A stretch of DNA of 64,000 bases. Source: Neodiprion pinetum (taxonomy: Eukaryota > Arthropoda > Insecta > Hymenoptera > Diprionidae). The notes under the pieces are model-generated. The model was not told where the DNA came from. It saw only the letters and a list, made by a program, of their open reading frames with translations, and made no database searches. The stretch lies in the NCBI RefSeq assembly GCF_021155775.2, contig NC_060232.1:39722089-39786088 (forward strand). The letters run 5' to 3'. Shown here one piece after another: positions 14,601 to 27,498 of the stretch (position 1 is its first letter; the number at the start of each line of letters is the position of its first letter). The translations under genes were made by a program, and so were the position numbers.

Positions 14601-17600
14601 AGCCGCTTCCACGGGTGGTCAAGGCCAGAGTATCGAGGAACATTTTTCGGTAACGCAATTATTGCCGAAAGAGCCTGAAGGTACATTTGTCAAATTCGTA
14701 GCGTGATTTCTACTCTTGAATATAATTTCTTCTCACCCTTCTCTCTTCTTCTCCTCAAGAATCGTCAGACATATCGAACGTGGGCGCTGCCATTGTGACG
14801 TTATTGGCAAGTGCCGTTTTGGTTATGGGAACCGGGATATACGCTTACCACAGGCACGCGAAACGGAAGCGAAACCGAGAGAGATCCAAATATTTTAAGG
14901 TGACTAGTTTCTAGCACGTTAGTTACTCCTTCAGCATTCGGATATATGTACAACTTAAGGTGTTGACCAATTTTTTGTAACGCATACTCCCCAAGTCTTA
15001 TCCAAATAATTTCCAAACAATAGCCTGATTTTGAGGGCATGCGATAAAATATTCCGCAACACCCTAAATATGGGACATCCTGACACGCGGCAAGTATACA
15101 GATAAATGTTTTTCGCTCGATTCAGTCAAAATTCATCATGCATAATCGAATTTGACGATTCTCCTCCCTTGTTTTATGTAATACATTGAACAAATAATAT
15201 AGAAAAAACGACAATTTTTAACATACCGATTTTAAAATACGGGGATAGAAAATTCAGAGTATCGATCGCAAGGACACCGCCCTAGACACGATCAAGGGCT
15301 TCGATGACGGAAATCCTGATAGAATCGGCGTCGGTTTCAAGAGCTTATTAGCACCGGCTGACGAATACGAGATAAGCCCGGACCGTTTAGAGATTAAGAT
15401 AGTCCTGGGGAGCGGAGCTTTCGGGGTTGTGAGGCTGGGAAGTTTACGCGACGACAGAGGCCAGACGACTCCTGTGGCGATAAAAATGTTGCGAGGTAGG
15501 ATGAGCGAAGAAACGCGGCACGACGGCACTTCGATAACTCTGTGTTTGTTTTTTTTTTCATAATCACACAGACAATCCGAGCGAAGAGGATCGGCGATGC
15601 TTCGAGCTTGAAATAAAAATTATGAAATCTGCCGGACAACATCGGAACATCGTTTCTCTCCTTGGATGCTGCACGATCGGTCAGCGGCCTCTTCTCGTTG
15701 TCGAGTATTGCTCCAGGGGAGATCTGCAGTCCTTTTTACGCTCGGTGAGCTAACAACTAATTGATCAGTAGTTGTACAAACAATTGTACGAGAGTATCGT
15801 TATTTTTTTTTTTCTTTTTTTCACCTTTTCCGGTGACGGGCGGTGAAAAAATGCCCCAATTTCGTAAATTCCATCTCTCGGGTACATCGTATCGTCAAGG
15901 GTCCTATAGGATCTCGTTTTCTTCGTTTTTATGGTTCCGTACCTCGAAAAGGTAAAAACGGAACCCTTTCAAGATCACTTCGTTTTCCGTCTGTCCGTTT
16001 GTCCAAACGTATCAGGTTAAAATTAATATCAAATGCTGAGGTTTACGGTCCCTTGGAGGGCTAAAAAATTGAAACTAAGTCGACGCAATCAACAAGACGC
16101 AGCCATTTGTGTGAAATATTTTGATACTCGCAAACTCACTCGTAAAAAACCATAAGGTACTTCCCGTCGACCTCGAATCATGAAATTTGGAGAGAAGCAA
16201 GCTCTCACAGCACAGCCAAAGAAAACAGTCCGAAAATAGTTAGTTTGTAATTATATCACATGAAAAAAAAAAAAAAATCAATTTTGTACGGAACTCTCAG
16301 GGCGCGAGTTTTACTCGCACTTGTACGGTTTTCTTTTTTTGATAAAAAATTACGTGGAGTAAAAATACTTTTTTCACTCTCCGATAATGAGATTGAACTA
16401 TGATCGGTGTCTTGAGTCGAAGACATAAAATTTAAATTCACGAGGGGTGTTTTCTCATCCCCCGTTTCCGTTGTAGGATTAATTATTAAGGTTGTCGAGT
16501 GTTAAAAATAAACGATAACAAACAAATGGCAAGATCGATGGAAACGACTTTTCACACGACGTTGACGCTTCTGAATATATGAAATTTCTAACAATAAATC
16601 TGGTGAAAATTAACTTATTGTTCATCCTGTCGATGCAGATAATCCAGAAGGCTACGATATCGGCGAAGGAAGCAAAAAACGATACAAAGACAGAGAAAAA
16701 CGCCGACGAGGTGATATTTAAATTTCGTAAGTTTATATTGATGTAATTTTAACACATTCTGCTATATTGTCGTTTCGTTTACCACTGACCAGCTTCGAAA
16801 TATGTGTAATACCAGTAAATTTCATCTTCCATTCTCGTTTCATTCAAAGCAAACCACATCGAAGACGACATGCAGAAATCAAATTTCGTCGTGAATCGCG
16901 GATACGCGGTTGACCAAGGTGAGTAATAACCCTGGTGAAAATTTCTATATACCATTTTCGACGACTTTTTACGGAAATTGGAATATTTCGTATTGTTTCT
17001 TTCGAAATTGTAAATACGCACAGGTTTTGATAAAGAATTGTTCATTCTCGTTAAAAATTGTACTATCTTGTAGATTTTTTTAAGAAAAAATAATATTGTG
17101 CAGGGAAATCTACAAGTTTTTCTGAGAAACCATGAATATTTACAATTATTTGCACGAAATTGTACGAAATGTTTCAATTTACTTAGAAAATTCGTAGAAA
17201 ACAAGGACTACCATTCAACTATTACATTCCATGCGTTTTCTCGCCAACAGACATTCTTTGCGACTCTGACACGGTGACAGTGACAGACCTGCTGAACTTT
17301 GGCCGACAGATAGCGACGGGAATGGTAAGAAACCGGCGGTCCCGAACCGCTTGCAAACATTCGTCTCACGCTTTCTCAATTCTCCAGGAGTTCCTATCAT
17401 CGAACAGAGTGGTTCACAGAGACCTGGCAGCCCGGAACGTCCTCGTATGCGACGACAAAACCGTCAAGATATCGGACTTCGGGCTGAGCCGAGACATCTA
17501 TCAGGAGAACGTTTACAAGAAACAGGGAAACGGACGACTTCCGGTGAAGTGGATGGCCATCGAGGCGCTCACTCACCAGGTCTACAGCACCCACAGCGAC

Positions 17601-18364
17601 GTGTAAGCTGTAAAACACCGGAACCCGCGTACATCGATGTCACCTACAATTCGTCATTAAAATTCTATTTCGGTGCAGATGGTCCTTCGGCATTCTCCTC
17701 TGGGAGATAGTGACTCTGGGCTGCAGTCCGTATCCGGGAATACCGACGAACAAGGTGCTGACCAAACTGCGAACGGGGTACAGAATGGAACGACCCGCCA
17801 ACTGCAGCGTCGCACTGTGAGTCGGTCACGTTATTTCCGATAAACGGTCACACTGGAAGGTCGTAATACGGCCGGAATCGTCCTCTGGTACTCACCTGAG
17901 GCTCTCGTGAAAACCGCGAATCGAGGCTCTGCCATGCCGTATTCATCTTCCAGTGTGTGTGCGTGAGTTGGAAGAAAGAGGACGTCCATTAATTACGTGA
18001 GCTCAAAATAAGGGAAAGTGTCAAATTATAAAAAAAAAAAACAAAAAATGAACACTCCACGTAATTAATGGACGTTCCCAAAGGAGACTTAAATCGTTAT
18101 AGCGATCGATGATACAGGTACAACGTGATGCTGTCCTGCTGGCAAACGAAGCCCAAAGATCGACCGACCTTCACAGCCCTGCGACAAGAGCTCGACAAAC
18201 TGCTCAGCGTAGCTGCGGAAAATGAGTACCTTGATCTCAACGATGTATCAAGAGGGACGCCGCCTGACGACACGATATTAAAAATCCCTAATTCGTGTTC
18301 CGCTTATTCTGAACACCAGCAGAGATACGTCAACGAGTTTGAGCCGAAAATCGTTAAAGAATGA
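5628..18364 (+). CDS. tor: Receptor tyrosine kinase, torso-type (FN3 ectodomain, split kinase)
   Basis: Nineteen exons, all GT-AG and in phase: 5628-5759, 10855-10894, 11941-11988, 12787-12923, 13098-13224, 13311-13418, 13597-13667, 13847-14006, 14088-14257, 14539-14680, 14760-14899, 15258-15495, 15572-15744, 16639-16726, 16850-16918, 17251-17324, 17388-17602, 17679-17816, 18118-18364; 838 residues. Seen: signal peptide (MRVLNYFVPLLLTNLVMTTP), FN3-like modules at about 58-160, 165-274 and 275-375 (VYDIDVRW, DVKVTWRMP), one TM helix about 386-408 and a complete kinase: GSGAFGVV at 476, VAIK Lys501, HRDLAARN with Asp651, DFG at 669, activation-loop tyrosines 677 and 682. A short insert (about 563-614) splits the kinase. 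Known: torso combines FN3 modules with a PDGFR-like split kinase; it binds PTTH or trunk and signals through Ras/MAPK in moulting and terminal patterning. PVR is excluded because no Ig domains are seen. Inference: exons 1-3 are the least certain; they are supported by phase and by completing the first FN3 module. Confidence 0.75.
8466..8661. mobile_element. Small inverted-repeat element (MITE-like)
   Basis: Left end TTGAAGTTAGTAACGTTA and right end TAACGTTACTAACTTCAA are inverted copies about 196 bp apart. A second inner inverted pair (TATTATCTTAA / TTAAGATAATA) would extend the hairpin. No coding capacity, as expected for a non-autonomous DNA element. The transposase family is not determined. 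Confidence 0.7.
9280..9465 (+). repeat. Low-complexity purine (GA/A-rich) tract
   Basis: Almost pure AG sequence including (GA)n and A-runs; open on both strands only because of its composition. Confidence 0.8.
15843..16345 (+). mobile_element. Dispersed repeat in kinase intron
   Basis: Lies in the intron between exons 13 and 14 of the torso-type gene. It contains ATGGTTCCGTACCTCGAAAA, AAAACGGAACCC, CCGTCTGTCCGTTTGTC, TACTTCCCGTCGACCTCG and, at the end, GTACGGAACTCTCAGGGCGC with CGAGTTTTACTCGCACTTG. From memory this block order matches a dispersed repeat common in lepidopteran and other insect genomes; I do not know its class. It shows no intact ORF. Confidence 0.6.
17979..18079. mobile_element. 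~100-bp hairpin element in torso intron 18
   Basis: GGACGTCCATTAATTACGTG near 17980 and CACGTAATTAATGGACGTTC near 18059 are inverted copies separated by about 55 nt of A-rich spacer. This fits a palindromic MITE remnant. Confidence 0.6.
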
Positions 18365-19928
18365 ACCTCTGTTGCGGTAAATTCGAGATCGAGAAATTAG
18401 CTCAAGGCTGGGACCGAGACTCTTGGACCTATGGAGGTTCAGTCGAAGATAGGAATTAGAGCGTGGATACTCTGTAAGCTCTGACGAAACGACGCGGTCG
18501 ATATCAGAGATAGTACAATTACAATACAGGCAAGCTTCACGAACCGTCAATTTTATACGTGGGAGAATCCGCTCGCACGTTGGGTTGTAGGAGTTGGTAA
18601 AAGTTGGGAGTGCGATTAACCCGCCGCCGTTGTGTAATGCTTAGAACTGATTTTTGAGAAGCTGGGTGATACTGTCGTTGTCTGTTATTTAATGTCAGTT
18701 TGTGAGAATACGTGAAAAATAGACAGTGTATTTAGATTTTATACGGTTTTCGACACTGCCTTGATACGACTTTTATTGCCTTATTTTTTGTTTCTACTTT
18801 CCTGACTTTCGAATAGTATTACGAAGCTTGAATAACGTTAGCACAAAGAACAAATATTACAAAATCGAGTAGTTCAGTTCAAGTTCGTTTTTACTTTTTA
18901 ACTATCGTAAAAATTAACGAAGGAGCATTCGGGAGACACGTTGAATAGCGCGGTTCTCATCTGCACGATGTTGCGATCATGTGAAATTCAAAAAATGACG
19001 TCTACTGTCGCGTTTGTGAAAATTTCACTGAACGTTTTTGTTCTCCTCTCGTTCACGCCTCTGGTCCTGATTGAATTTCGTCTTGAATAGGAAAAATGAA
19101 AAATTTGTGAGTCACAAACCAGATTTCTATGATTTCCCAAGCGTGCGTGAAGGAAGATTTTAGGCATCATTACTTGAAAACACAGATGAAACGTAGAGAG
19201 AGCTAATCCTTCAAGTCTTCAACTTTGTTTCATAGAAAATTGTGAACAAATTGCTCACATTGGTCACAATGCTCCTAGATTACTTTAGAAATGCTCGTAA
19301 AAAATATTGTGTACAGATAATATTATAACAACGTGTTGTAACCTAAGAAAGTAAATGTTTTACTACACGCAAAGCAAACGTTTACGCACGTAACATAGCA
19401 AAAAATCAAAATTTTCTGCATACGTTGATTAATAAATAAGTACCAGAAAATACGGACGTGATACGGTATTTGTCGTCCTCTTCCTGTGTGTTTCACCCGC
19501 GAGATGGTCGCTCATGGAGACGCAATTCGAAATAGCCGGTTCTACGAGTAAAACCCGAGATAAACCATATTTCGAAATCTATCGAAAATCAACTATGAAT
19601 GCTACAGATCTCAAAAGGTATGAGAGTTGTGGTTCACTTACAATTACACAGTTTATTGCTTACTACGTTAACCAAATTACCAAAACCATATCTCAATAAA
19701 AAGACAAGAACAACTTGGCTATTGCCAGTCTATGTATAATGAAATAAGGAAAAATCCACAAACCTTACGATCTCTCAGCAAGTAAGCATATCTCGTAAAG
19801 TCAGACCTCGTTGTTTCGCGACGTGATATCGAAACATCATTTCAAGGGCTACGTACTTGCCGCGGGGCACATTCGAATTGGATTTTTTTATTGAAATTCG
19901 TATACCTGTTCGCGACGCGTATAATCCC
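18365..19928. other. 3' region of torso-type gene and intergenic DNA
   Basis: The first AATAAA after the torso stop is at 19431-19436, about 1.07 kb downstream. No other gene was recognised; the 61-codon frame at 19514 has no family resemblance. Confidence 0.5.
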
Positions 19929-20242
19929 GTGTAATAATGCCGTCTCTAAAACCGGCTTTACACATAAGAGTAATAAACTGTATTTTTTCTCCGATTTCAC
20001 GAAGGAGACTGGCAATACCTGAGTGGCTTTTCTACTTTTATAATGACGCGGTTTGGCTACTTGTCGAATTTTTTCACATTTCAGATGTTTTTAGATAAAT
20101 TTAATTATTTTTTGCGTAAAGTACAGAGCCAGCACCGAATAGCGCGGCCAATATGATGCGCATCTAAGGTAAAGGTCGAGCTGAATTCGTAAGACGACTT
20201 TTGCGTCACACGTAGCGCACACGGCTGAATGCAGTGTGTCGG

Positions 20243-20250
20243 TATATAAA
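20243..20250 (+). promoter_or_regulatory. Candidate TATA element, NRF-6-like copy 1
   Basis: TATATAAA about 320 nt upstream of the start codon; the same string is at 29552-29559 before copy 2. Conservation may only reflect recent duplication. Confidence 0.3.
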
Positions 20251-20571
20251 CCATACGTTTGTACGTGTTCATGATGATTTGCATGATTGCTGTACCCACC
20301 TTAACCTTGAACTCACACGTTCGTGCGAGTGACTCTTTTGTGCAGAGGCTGTAAATAAACCAAGGGGGGCTCCACCACCTCCCACCCTTGCTACCTTTTC
20401 TGACACACACGGCAAAGCATCGATACACTCAGCTTTGCGTACCTAATGCTTCTATCGGAAACGCGTGTGAACTCACTCGAAGTTCGTAGCCCGCGACTGG
20501 ATGTCGAAATAGCTTCGACAGTTCTTTTTACTTTTATTAAAAGAAATTGATCGATACATTTCACTTGTGCC

Positions 20572-23500
20572 ATGATCGGGACAGTTTTTCTACTATGCTT
20601 GTTCGTTTTAACAAACGGTCAATTTTTCGCCGGTAAGAATAAGTTTTGCTACGAAAATACCTCCGACAGTCGGTTATGGCTGTCAACCACCCTCGAAACG
20701 CGTCAGACATTGCAGGCCGAGAACCCCGCCGATCTCCAAAGGGCAGTACCGGTGTCGCAAGGTTCTTCGTGGTGGACCGACTTCCCCGTTCTGCCGTTGG
20801 TATTCGCCAATTCAAACACGATTCCAAAGGGTCGTTGCAGGAAGCAAGTCCAACGGTACCTCAAGGAACTCGCCAATTCCACGTTGTGGGCCGTCCAGAG
20901 TAAGCTTAATTCGATCATTTTCGATATTCGCCGACGACGCGGGTAATGGCTACAATTCGTTTTCCCCCGTTTCCAATAAGTAGAAACACCGATGGATTGA
21001 GGGCATTGCGCCTGATGCGCGCCGAGTACCTATAAAGATGTCAAAGCGCATTTCAGGATTTCTGATGTGATGCATTGAAATTTGCTAAGAACGCGAAACG
21101 GGTGATAATAACAGCAGCTTGGCTTCCCATCATATCACCGTCGTTTTTGCATACGAAACAGCGATGAGAAATACCTCCTATTATCTGCAATCACTGCCGG
21201 TATAAATTGTTGCACTAACGTATTTTGTATATCGAGTCAAAAACGGTTCCTTTACTTTGCCTCAGTCTGCCAACACTGCGACGTATCGAAGAGATCAACA
21301 AGCATTCAAGATGATTCAGAATTGATGGCTCAATTCTTGGAGTAGTAATTCGACCTGGACTTAAACCGAGGGTTGTTTTGATACCGATTAGCAATAGTTG
21401 AAGATATTACTGGCAATCAGCATTCGATGATATCTTTTGTTATCCTGGCACAAGTCAAAACGTCATCAAAACTTCAATGGTTTCGTGAATTCAAATATAA
21501 TTTGCTACCTTATGTTGTCCTCGAGTGACATTTTAATATTTTCCATGTATGTGTACGAATACCACACCCATGTAATGGCTCTACCATGAGCTGGCTGTAT
21601 TTGGTCTCATATGGTTGGTTTAACTTTATCCATGGACTTCTCATAACTTTGAGCCTGAAAATTTAACATAATGTCAATGGCCAACAATATTTGTGTAACC
21701 TTAGCAGTTTAACGGATTTCGTTTCAGTCGAATACAAATATATCGCATAACCTGTTTTCGGCTTCAATCGCACTAATGCTGTACGCGAAAATGATAGTTT
21801 CTTATGTCCGTCACAATCTGGGCCTATACCTACGCATAACATAATCCTCTATGATAGTACAGGTCTACCTTGAAGAACCGGTTGACCGAACATTATGGGT
21901 TTTCCCAGTTTTTGTGCCTAAACTGGCAGCGACATACAACCGACCAAATTATCCAGAAATTGGTGCCCGGAGTATTTTTTGGGACCTTGATTTTACCTCA
22001 GAACTTATTATTTCAATTTGCCACCCCCTGAGGGTGAAAACAGAGTTGAGTCGGGATGAATTTTCAGTCTTATTGTTAATTTTTTTTCTTACAATAACAC
22101 TGAAACCCCCGAATAACAAGTTTCAAAAGACTTATTCCATTTCTTGGGTTTTTGGTACAAGGCTGTTGAGGCCTAGTCCTAATTACCGGTATTTGAAGCC
22201 GCCATTTAGGATCCCTTATAATGAATATTTCAATTTTGCTTTTAAATTTGAATCAGCAAAGCTCAAAATAGTAGCGTACCAATTCTTGTTCAAATCCATC
22301 GGAAAACATCAGATTTATTCAAAAATGTACTTATATGATCCTTTACCAGTCAACCGGGTAATGTTTTTGGGTAAGAAGTGAGAGGCATCTTTGTCGATTT
22401 TCCTCTCTCTACTTGATCAGCTGAATATAATCATCTGTGTGAATCGTATAACTCGAAGACCATCGCGCTTGTATTGATTGATATACGAATGATTTACACA
22501 AGGAATACGAACTTGATGGAACCTGAAACTTCCTGTTCATTGTCTTAACTTTGTGCGATTTGCCAACCTCATATCTCTACCATCGAATAAGGTGAAATAT
22601 TTTTAGACAGAGTCGGGCATTTTATGTATTTTTTTTTTTTTTTTTGCACATTTCGATCGACTAGTTTAATAGCCACGATCGACCGGTTGGCCGTTCATAA
22701 TTTACATTGTCTGACGTCAATGAAATTAGCAATCTATGCCTAAGCACATATAAGTTTGTGCAAATTGTTTGTAAATAGATTTGAGGAATACGAAGTTCAC
22801 TGTAACTCGACATGATCCAATACAGTAAAATATTCAAGTCACTCGTTATTATTCATTATTTTTTCAAGAAATGATATATTAAACACCTGTTGACCAAAAT
22901 ATGGAGGTGATCAGTTAAGCAAAATCGCATTTCAAACTTTGACGATCGGACTTGAATGGTATAATTTTACTGCCGCGAACTGGGGATATCGATTATGACT
23001 GTAAATAATATCAACGGATAATTATAAAAGGTACCGAGAAATCGTTGGAAAAACGAAAAAAATCGAATCTCCCGCATAGTTGAGTGACAAAAAACCTTTT
23101 CAGTGTTCGACGCCTCAACGAAGTATCCGGTCGGCGTGCTTCACGGTCACACGAAACATTTGGGAAGCTTTGACCAATGCTACAACTTGCGAGCGAAACT
23201 TCCGCCGGATGAATTCTCTGACATGGGAGAGCCTGACGAGGTCGAAGGTCGCTACTGTTTGGTTCGCTTACGGTACCAGCGGAAAGATGTGGAACCTAAA
23301 CGCCCGAAAACTTTCACCCATGACTTCGATCCAAATCTGTCCGTCTGGAACGCGATTGACGTGAGCGAATTTCATTAAGGAGATGATTCACTTCCAACAC
23401 CAGCTCTGTCGGAGTGAATTGTTAAATCAAAGCACACGCACGGAGTCCCGTCCATCCTCGTGCACACAATTATGACTCTATTCGAATTTTCTTTGATCTC

Positions 23501-26359
23501 CACAGTACACGGGAGACTTTCGCCGTGTCAAACGACACTCTGTGTACCTGTCGCTTTGCGTTCCGGCCAGCTGCAGCTCTCAAGATATTGCGACGGCGTT
23601 GACGGAGCCCTTGAAGGAGTTGGCGAGCGCCCGGCAAATACACCTGGACGTCACAGTGAAGCCGTCGCTTTGCCAAGCACGTAGTGACGTCCCTGAGGAT
23701 TTCACCGTGGGGGCAAAGGTTTTTCTGTAAGAGAAATCGAAACGATTTTACAGCCCACGTATACGGTCGCTGAAGTCGACTGACAATAACGTGACGAACA
23801 ATTTTCCATCCAGTTTCATCGTTGCGGGACTGTTTGTCCTTGTGGTAGCGAGTTCATGGTACGACAGCAGCGTCTATTCTTCGGAGGAAGCGGTCAAGGA
23901 CAACGAACCCAGAGACCTTTTTCTCTCCTTTTCCGCACGGCGTAATTTGCGCTCGATTTTTTCTACTCCAAGCTCTCACCCTGGTATCGATTGCATTAAT
24001 TTGATACGTTTTGTCCTCACGGCATGCACAATATTTGGACACAGATTGCTGCAGTACTGCGGCTACCCGCTCGTGGAGTCAACGTACCTCGAAAAGGTCA
24101 GTGCATGTTTCTTGCAGGGGCGACAGTAGTGCATCGCACCTTACTTGCTTATTACCACATCAAGTCACTCACTTACTTCTAAGCACGTCAACTGTGCAAT
24201 TATCCGCTATTTTTGTTTGGCCCCATCAGGCCTACACCGTACCTTTTTCGATGATGCTATTTAACGGAACGATTATCATCGACGGATTCTTCAGTATCGG
24301 AGGTCTTCTTGCAGCCTACGGTGTGCTCCATCATCTTGATCGGAGTAAACGATTGAATTTTACCGCGCTCATACTCAATAGATTTCTACGGTGGGTCCGA
24401 CGAGCGCGCCTCGCTCTCGTGATCATTAAATATACGGCGGTAAAGAAAGATCCAGAGATAAAGATTCGCATGATATTACCGCAGGTTGACACCCCTCTAC
24501 ATGTTGGTCGTCTTATTCAATGCTACCCTGATGCCGATGATGGGATCCGGTCCGTACTGGGAAGCCAGGGTGGGTTTTGAAAGAGATAATTGCGCGAAAA
24601 ACTGGTGGGCTAATCTCTTATACGTCAACAACTACGTGCGTCCCGAGGAGATGGTCAGTATTGCGTCGCTGTAGACGGTTCCTCACCTTCATCATTCTTC
24701 ACTAGTCAACGCGTGCATTCTGTCGCACCGTGAATCGTAACAAATTGACGTGGAACGTTTTGTCTACTCCTGTTCGCAGTGTATGTTTCAATCCTGGTAT
24801 TTATCGGTGGATTATCACCTTCACATCATGGTACTCTTAGTCTTATGGGTTTATTGGAAGCTTCCGAGAAGACTGGGCTACCCGTTTCTCTGTAGTTTGA
24901 TCGCATTGGGCACTGCCATTCCTTTTGTCATTACCTATGTTCAGAATCAGCAGCCAATATTCCTTATGTTGCCCACGTAAGTAAAAATCACACCTATTGA
25001 ATTGACAATTCATTCGTAACCATAGACCGCCTCACAGAATCACCGAAAATCTTCGTACACGAACAACGAGCATCAGCTATTGTCTCACTAAATATCCGTA
25101 TCATCGCCAATATTGGAAAGTTTATCATGTAATTCTCCATCGTTCTCCAGGCTACGGGAAGTTAGAAAAGATCCATACTTCGTTGGTCAGTATATCAAAT
25201 CGCATACAAGAATCGGTTCCTACATGGTTGGCGTTTTGGCTGGGGCGATTGTCTACGACTATAAAGATGCTACGTGGAGACTCCCCAAGGTAATGATAAG
25301 AGAAAAAAAACAACTCGACGACGAGAAATTGAACGTTCTCAAAAATATATCATTCTGCGTTTTAGGCGTGGTCGCGATTTGTTTTTATTTTACTGGCAGT
25401 CGGATTTACTATCGTCAGCGAGTCTTTGGCTGCTAAGTATTTTGACCCCAATAGTGAGCTGCACCCACTCGAGACGGCCGCCTACGCCGGGTTTCACAGA
25501 GCAGCGTTTGCTCTTGGAATATGTTCGATCGTTGTTCTGATCACAATTGGCGATGGTTTGGGTAAGTTGAAGGATCTTGCGGATTCCGTAACGCGATGGA
25601 AATTACATTTTTCTTAGATGTACAGGAGGGTCAATTGTTTCCCTCGTTACATTTCAGACTTTCATCGCAACTTTATGACACCACGCTGGGTCCCGCCCCT
25701 TGCAAGACTCACTTACGGTGCTTATCTTGTCCACAATATCAAGCAATCTTATGATGTCGGTGCTACCAGAACCCCCCGGGTATTTTCCCTTAACAACTTC
25801 GTAAGTTGTGTATCACTCAATATATATTTCACCTAACCCACGTTATGTTGCCATTCGTACGTAGTTGTGGTAGCATGAAAAGTTGACCTTTCCTCAACAT
25901 CATCGTAACGACCGAGCAAGTTCTCCAATTTTCTATATTGCAGTTCTGGGAACTGGTGCCAGACATGTTCTACACTTTCGGTATATCCCTGCTGCTGTCG
26001 GTGTTTGTCGAAGGGCCGATACGAAAGATGGAGAAGTTCATACTAACGAAACGACCAAGCAGATGTTCCTCGGAAGAGTGAGTATCTTTATAAGGTCTAA
26101 AAGATCTCCATAAGGCATCCTGCATCGTACCTGATCAATAATCAGGTAGGCCAAAGTTGCGTCATCTTGACATCAGATGATTCAACGGTATAACAGGTAT
26201 GGATTTCATCCCGTACCTGGTGGCTACTTGATAGAGATGTCTGGCATACGAAATTCAAACGTTGCCGATCTCATTGTGGTATAAGTACAATGGACATTGT
26301 ATATTCTTATTTTTTTTATTTTTAGGTCAAATTTCAACGTCATCGAAAAGAGCAACTGA
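20572..26359 (+). CDS. NRF-6-like (nose resistant to fluoxetine) acyltransferase-3 family membrane protein, copy 1
   Basis: Twelve exons: 20572-20899, 23104-23360, 23506-23726, 23814-24096, 24230-24390, 24485-24653, 24780-24976, 25151-25289, 25366-25561, 25658-25800, 25944-26077, 26326-26359; 753 residues, all junctions in phase. Seen: a signal peptide (MIGTVFLLCLFVLTNGQ), a Cys-rich N-terminal NRF domain over exons 1-3 (CRKQVQRYL, FDQCYNL, LCVPASCSS), then about ten hydrophobic helices typical of the acyltransferase-3 domain, including IIIDGFFSIGGLL, the GPYWEARV..NC..NWW region and the closing VEGPIRKMEKFIL. Known: C. elegans NRF-6 and its many insect relatives are multipass proteins proposed to move lipids or drugs across epithelia; the substrate here is unknown. 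Copy 2 follows 3.5 kb downstream in the same direction. The reading frame is intact, so it is not a pseudogene by sequence. Confidence 0.9.
20900..23103 (+). other. Intron 1 of NRF-6-like copy 1, with candidate dispersed repeat
   Basis: A 2.2 kb intron closely matched by intron 1 of copy 2. The 176-codon frame at 21851-22381 is mostly shared with copy 2 (31223-31690), but copy 2 has a TGA near its start and there are no splice signals linking it to the gene. I read it as non-coding; it contains a CCACCCCCTGAGGGTGAAA-type stretch that resembles repeat DNA. Confidence 0.5.
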
Positions 26360-26638
26360 AAATGGCCTGAGGGTAATTAGGTGAATTGCGGCCTTGCACA
26401 CAGTATAATATATAGGTAAACACGTAGCTCATACATCGATGTCGTACCAATACTTGTATAGTTGTATTATACCTCGTTTGGTAATTTAGCATCAAGTTAT
26501 TCTTGTACGTAAAATCTCCCCCAAAAAGTACCTCTGGTGCAAAAACGTTTCACTAACTGCATCAGTAATGTGTTCTCATTCTTTGCCAAAAATGATTGAA
26601 ATCATATACTACCGCTAAGCACATGGCTGTTCATTAAC

Positions 26639-26644
26639 AATAAA
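26639..26644 (+). terminator. Poly(A) signal candidate, NRF-6-like copy 1
   Basis: AATAAA 280 nt after the stop codon at 26357-26359. Confidence 0.4.
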
Positions 26645-27420
26645 TGCACGATTGACACTCAACCCTGACCTTCCGCATCTCTCTGGAATCACACTGCTGT
26701 TACACTTGGGTCAGACTGACCCCAAACTTAACCAACTACAAATGTTAATCAAGTATAAATAAAAAACGAAATATCTCACATGTTGACGAAAATCCGTAAA
26801 ACAAAAATAAATCCGGAAGTGGTACTTGGCGGGGCTTTTTAGAAAATACCTTGAGGACTAAATCAACGACTATCATTATCGTTTCATCTACGCGGCATAC
26901 GTTTTTCTGGCTCTTTGTCAATGTACCGGTCCTGTGTTCCTTTTTTATATTTTCATTGTTTGTAGTTGGATAGTCGAAGAGGCCACTCGTTTTGAAATCA
27001 TCAATGAATCACAAGTGATTTTCTGGTGATTTCCAATATTAGGAAGTAGTTTGCATTTCGCTAATGTCCAAGAGGTTTCTGAACGTTTAAAGATGTTCGG
27101 CATTTCGCTGATTTCCAAGTTATTTTCAATCTTGAAGTAATAATCAATACTCTGCAACGCGATGGGATGTCTTTTGCGTAACCTCGGTCGAAAGAGGAAC
27201 AGGCAGCAAGGGGGGTTGACGTGAAAGCAGCCTCAGCCTTCTGCCTAACGACAAGTTGTCGTAAGTCAGCAAACATCGTGCTTAACGCCAAACGCGATGT
27301 GCGAAATTAGGGAAACAAGTGTCAAGAGCCGTCGAGTGTGTGTGAAGCCAGCCGGCTGAAAGTAACGGATAATAATGCAACTTTTGAGTAATTGGAATAA
27401 CTTACATCAGATTAAGGTAA

Positions 27421-27498
27421 AACCAGTGTGTGCATGGGTATCGTAGCAATCTTCCGTCCAAAAATATCACTGCTACAACACCTATGCAGACACTGGTT
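27421..27498. mobile_element. 78-bp imperfect palindrome
   Basis: AACCAGTGTGTGCATGGGTA at the left and ACACCTATGCAGACACTGGT at the right are inverted copies with a few mismatches around a spacer of about 20 nt. This fits a tiny MITE or structured element. Confidence 0.6.

Larger units (their letters stand above)
19929..26510. repeat. Tandem duplication, unit 1 (NRF-6-like gene block)
   Basis: About 6.6 kb whose sequence recurs at about 29,239-35,765 in the same orientation. The offset is 9309 nt at the start codons and 9264 nt at the stop codons. Homology covers upstream DNA from about 19,929 (AATAATGCCGTCTCT), exons, introns and about 150 nt after the stop. Confidence 0.9.

Noticed and set aside
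21851..22381. 176-codon open frame in NRF-6-like intron 1, shared with copy 2
   Set aside because: The second copy has a stop near the start, no splice sites join it to the gene, and sharing is explained by the recent duplication.
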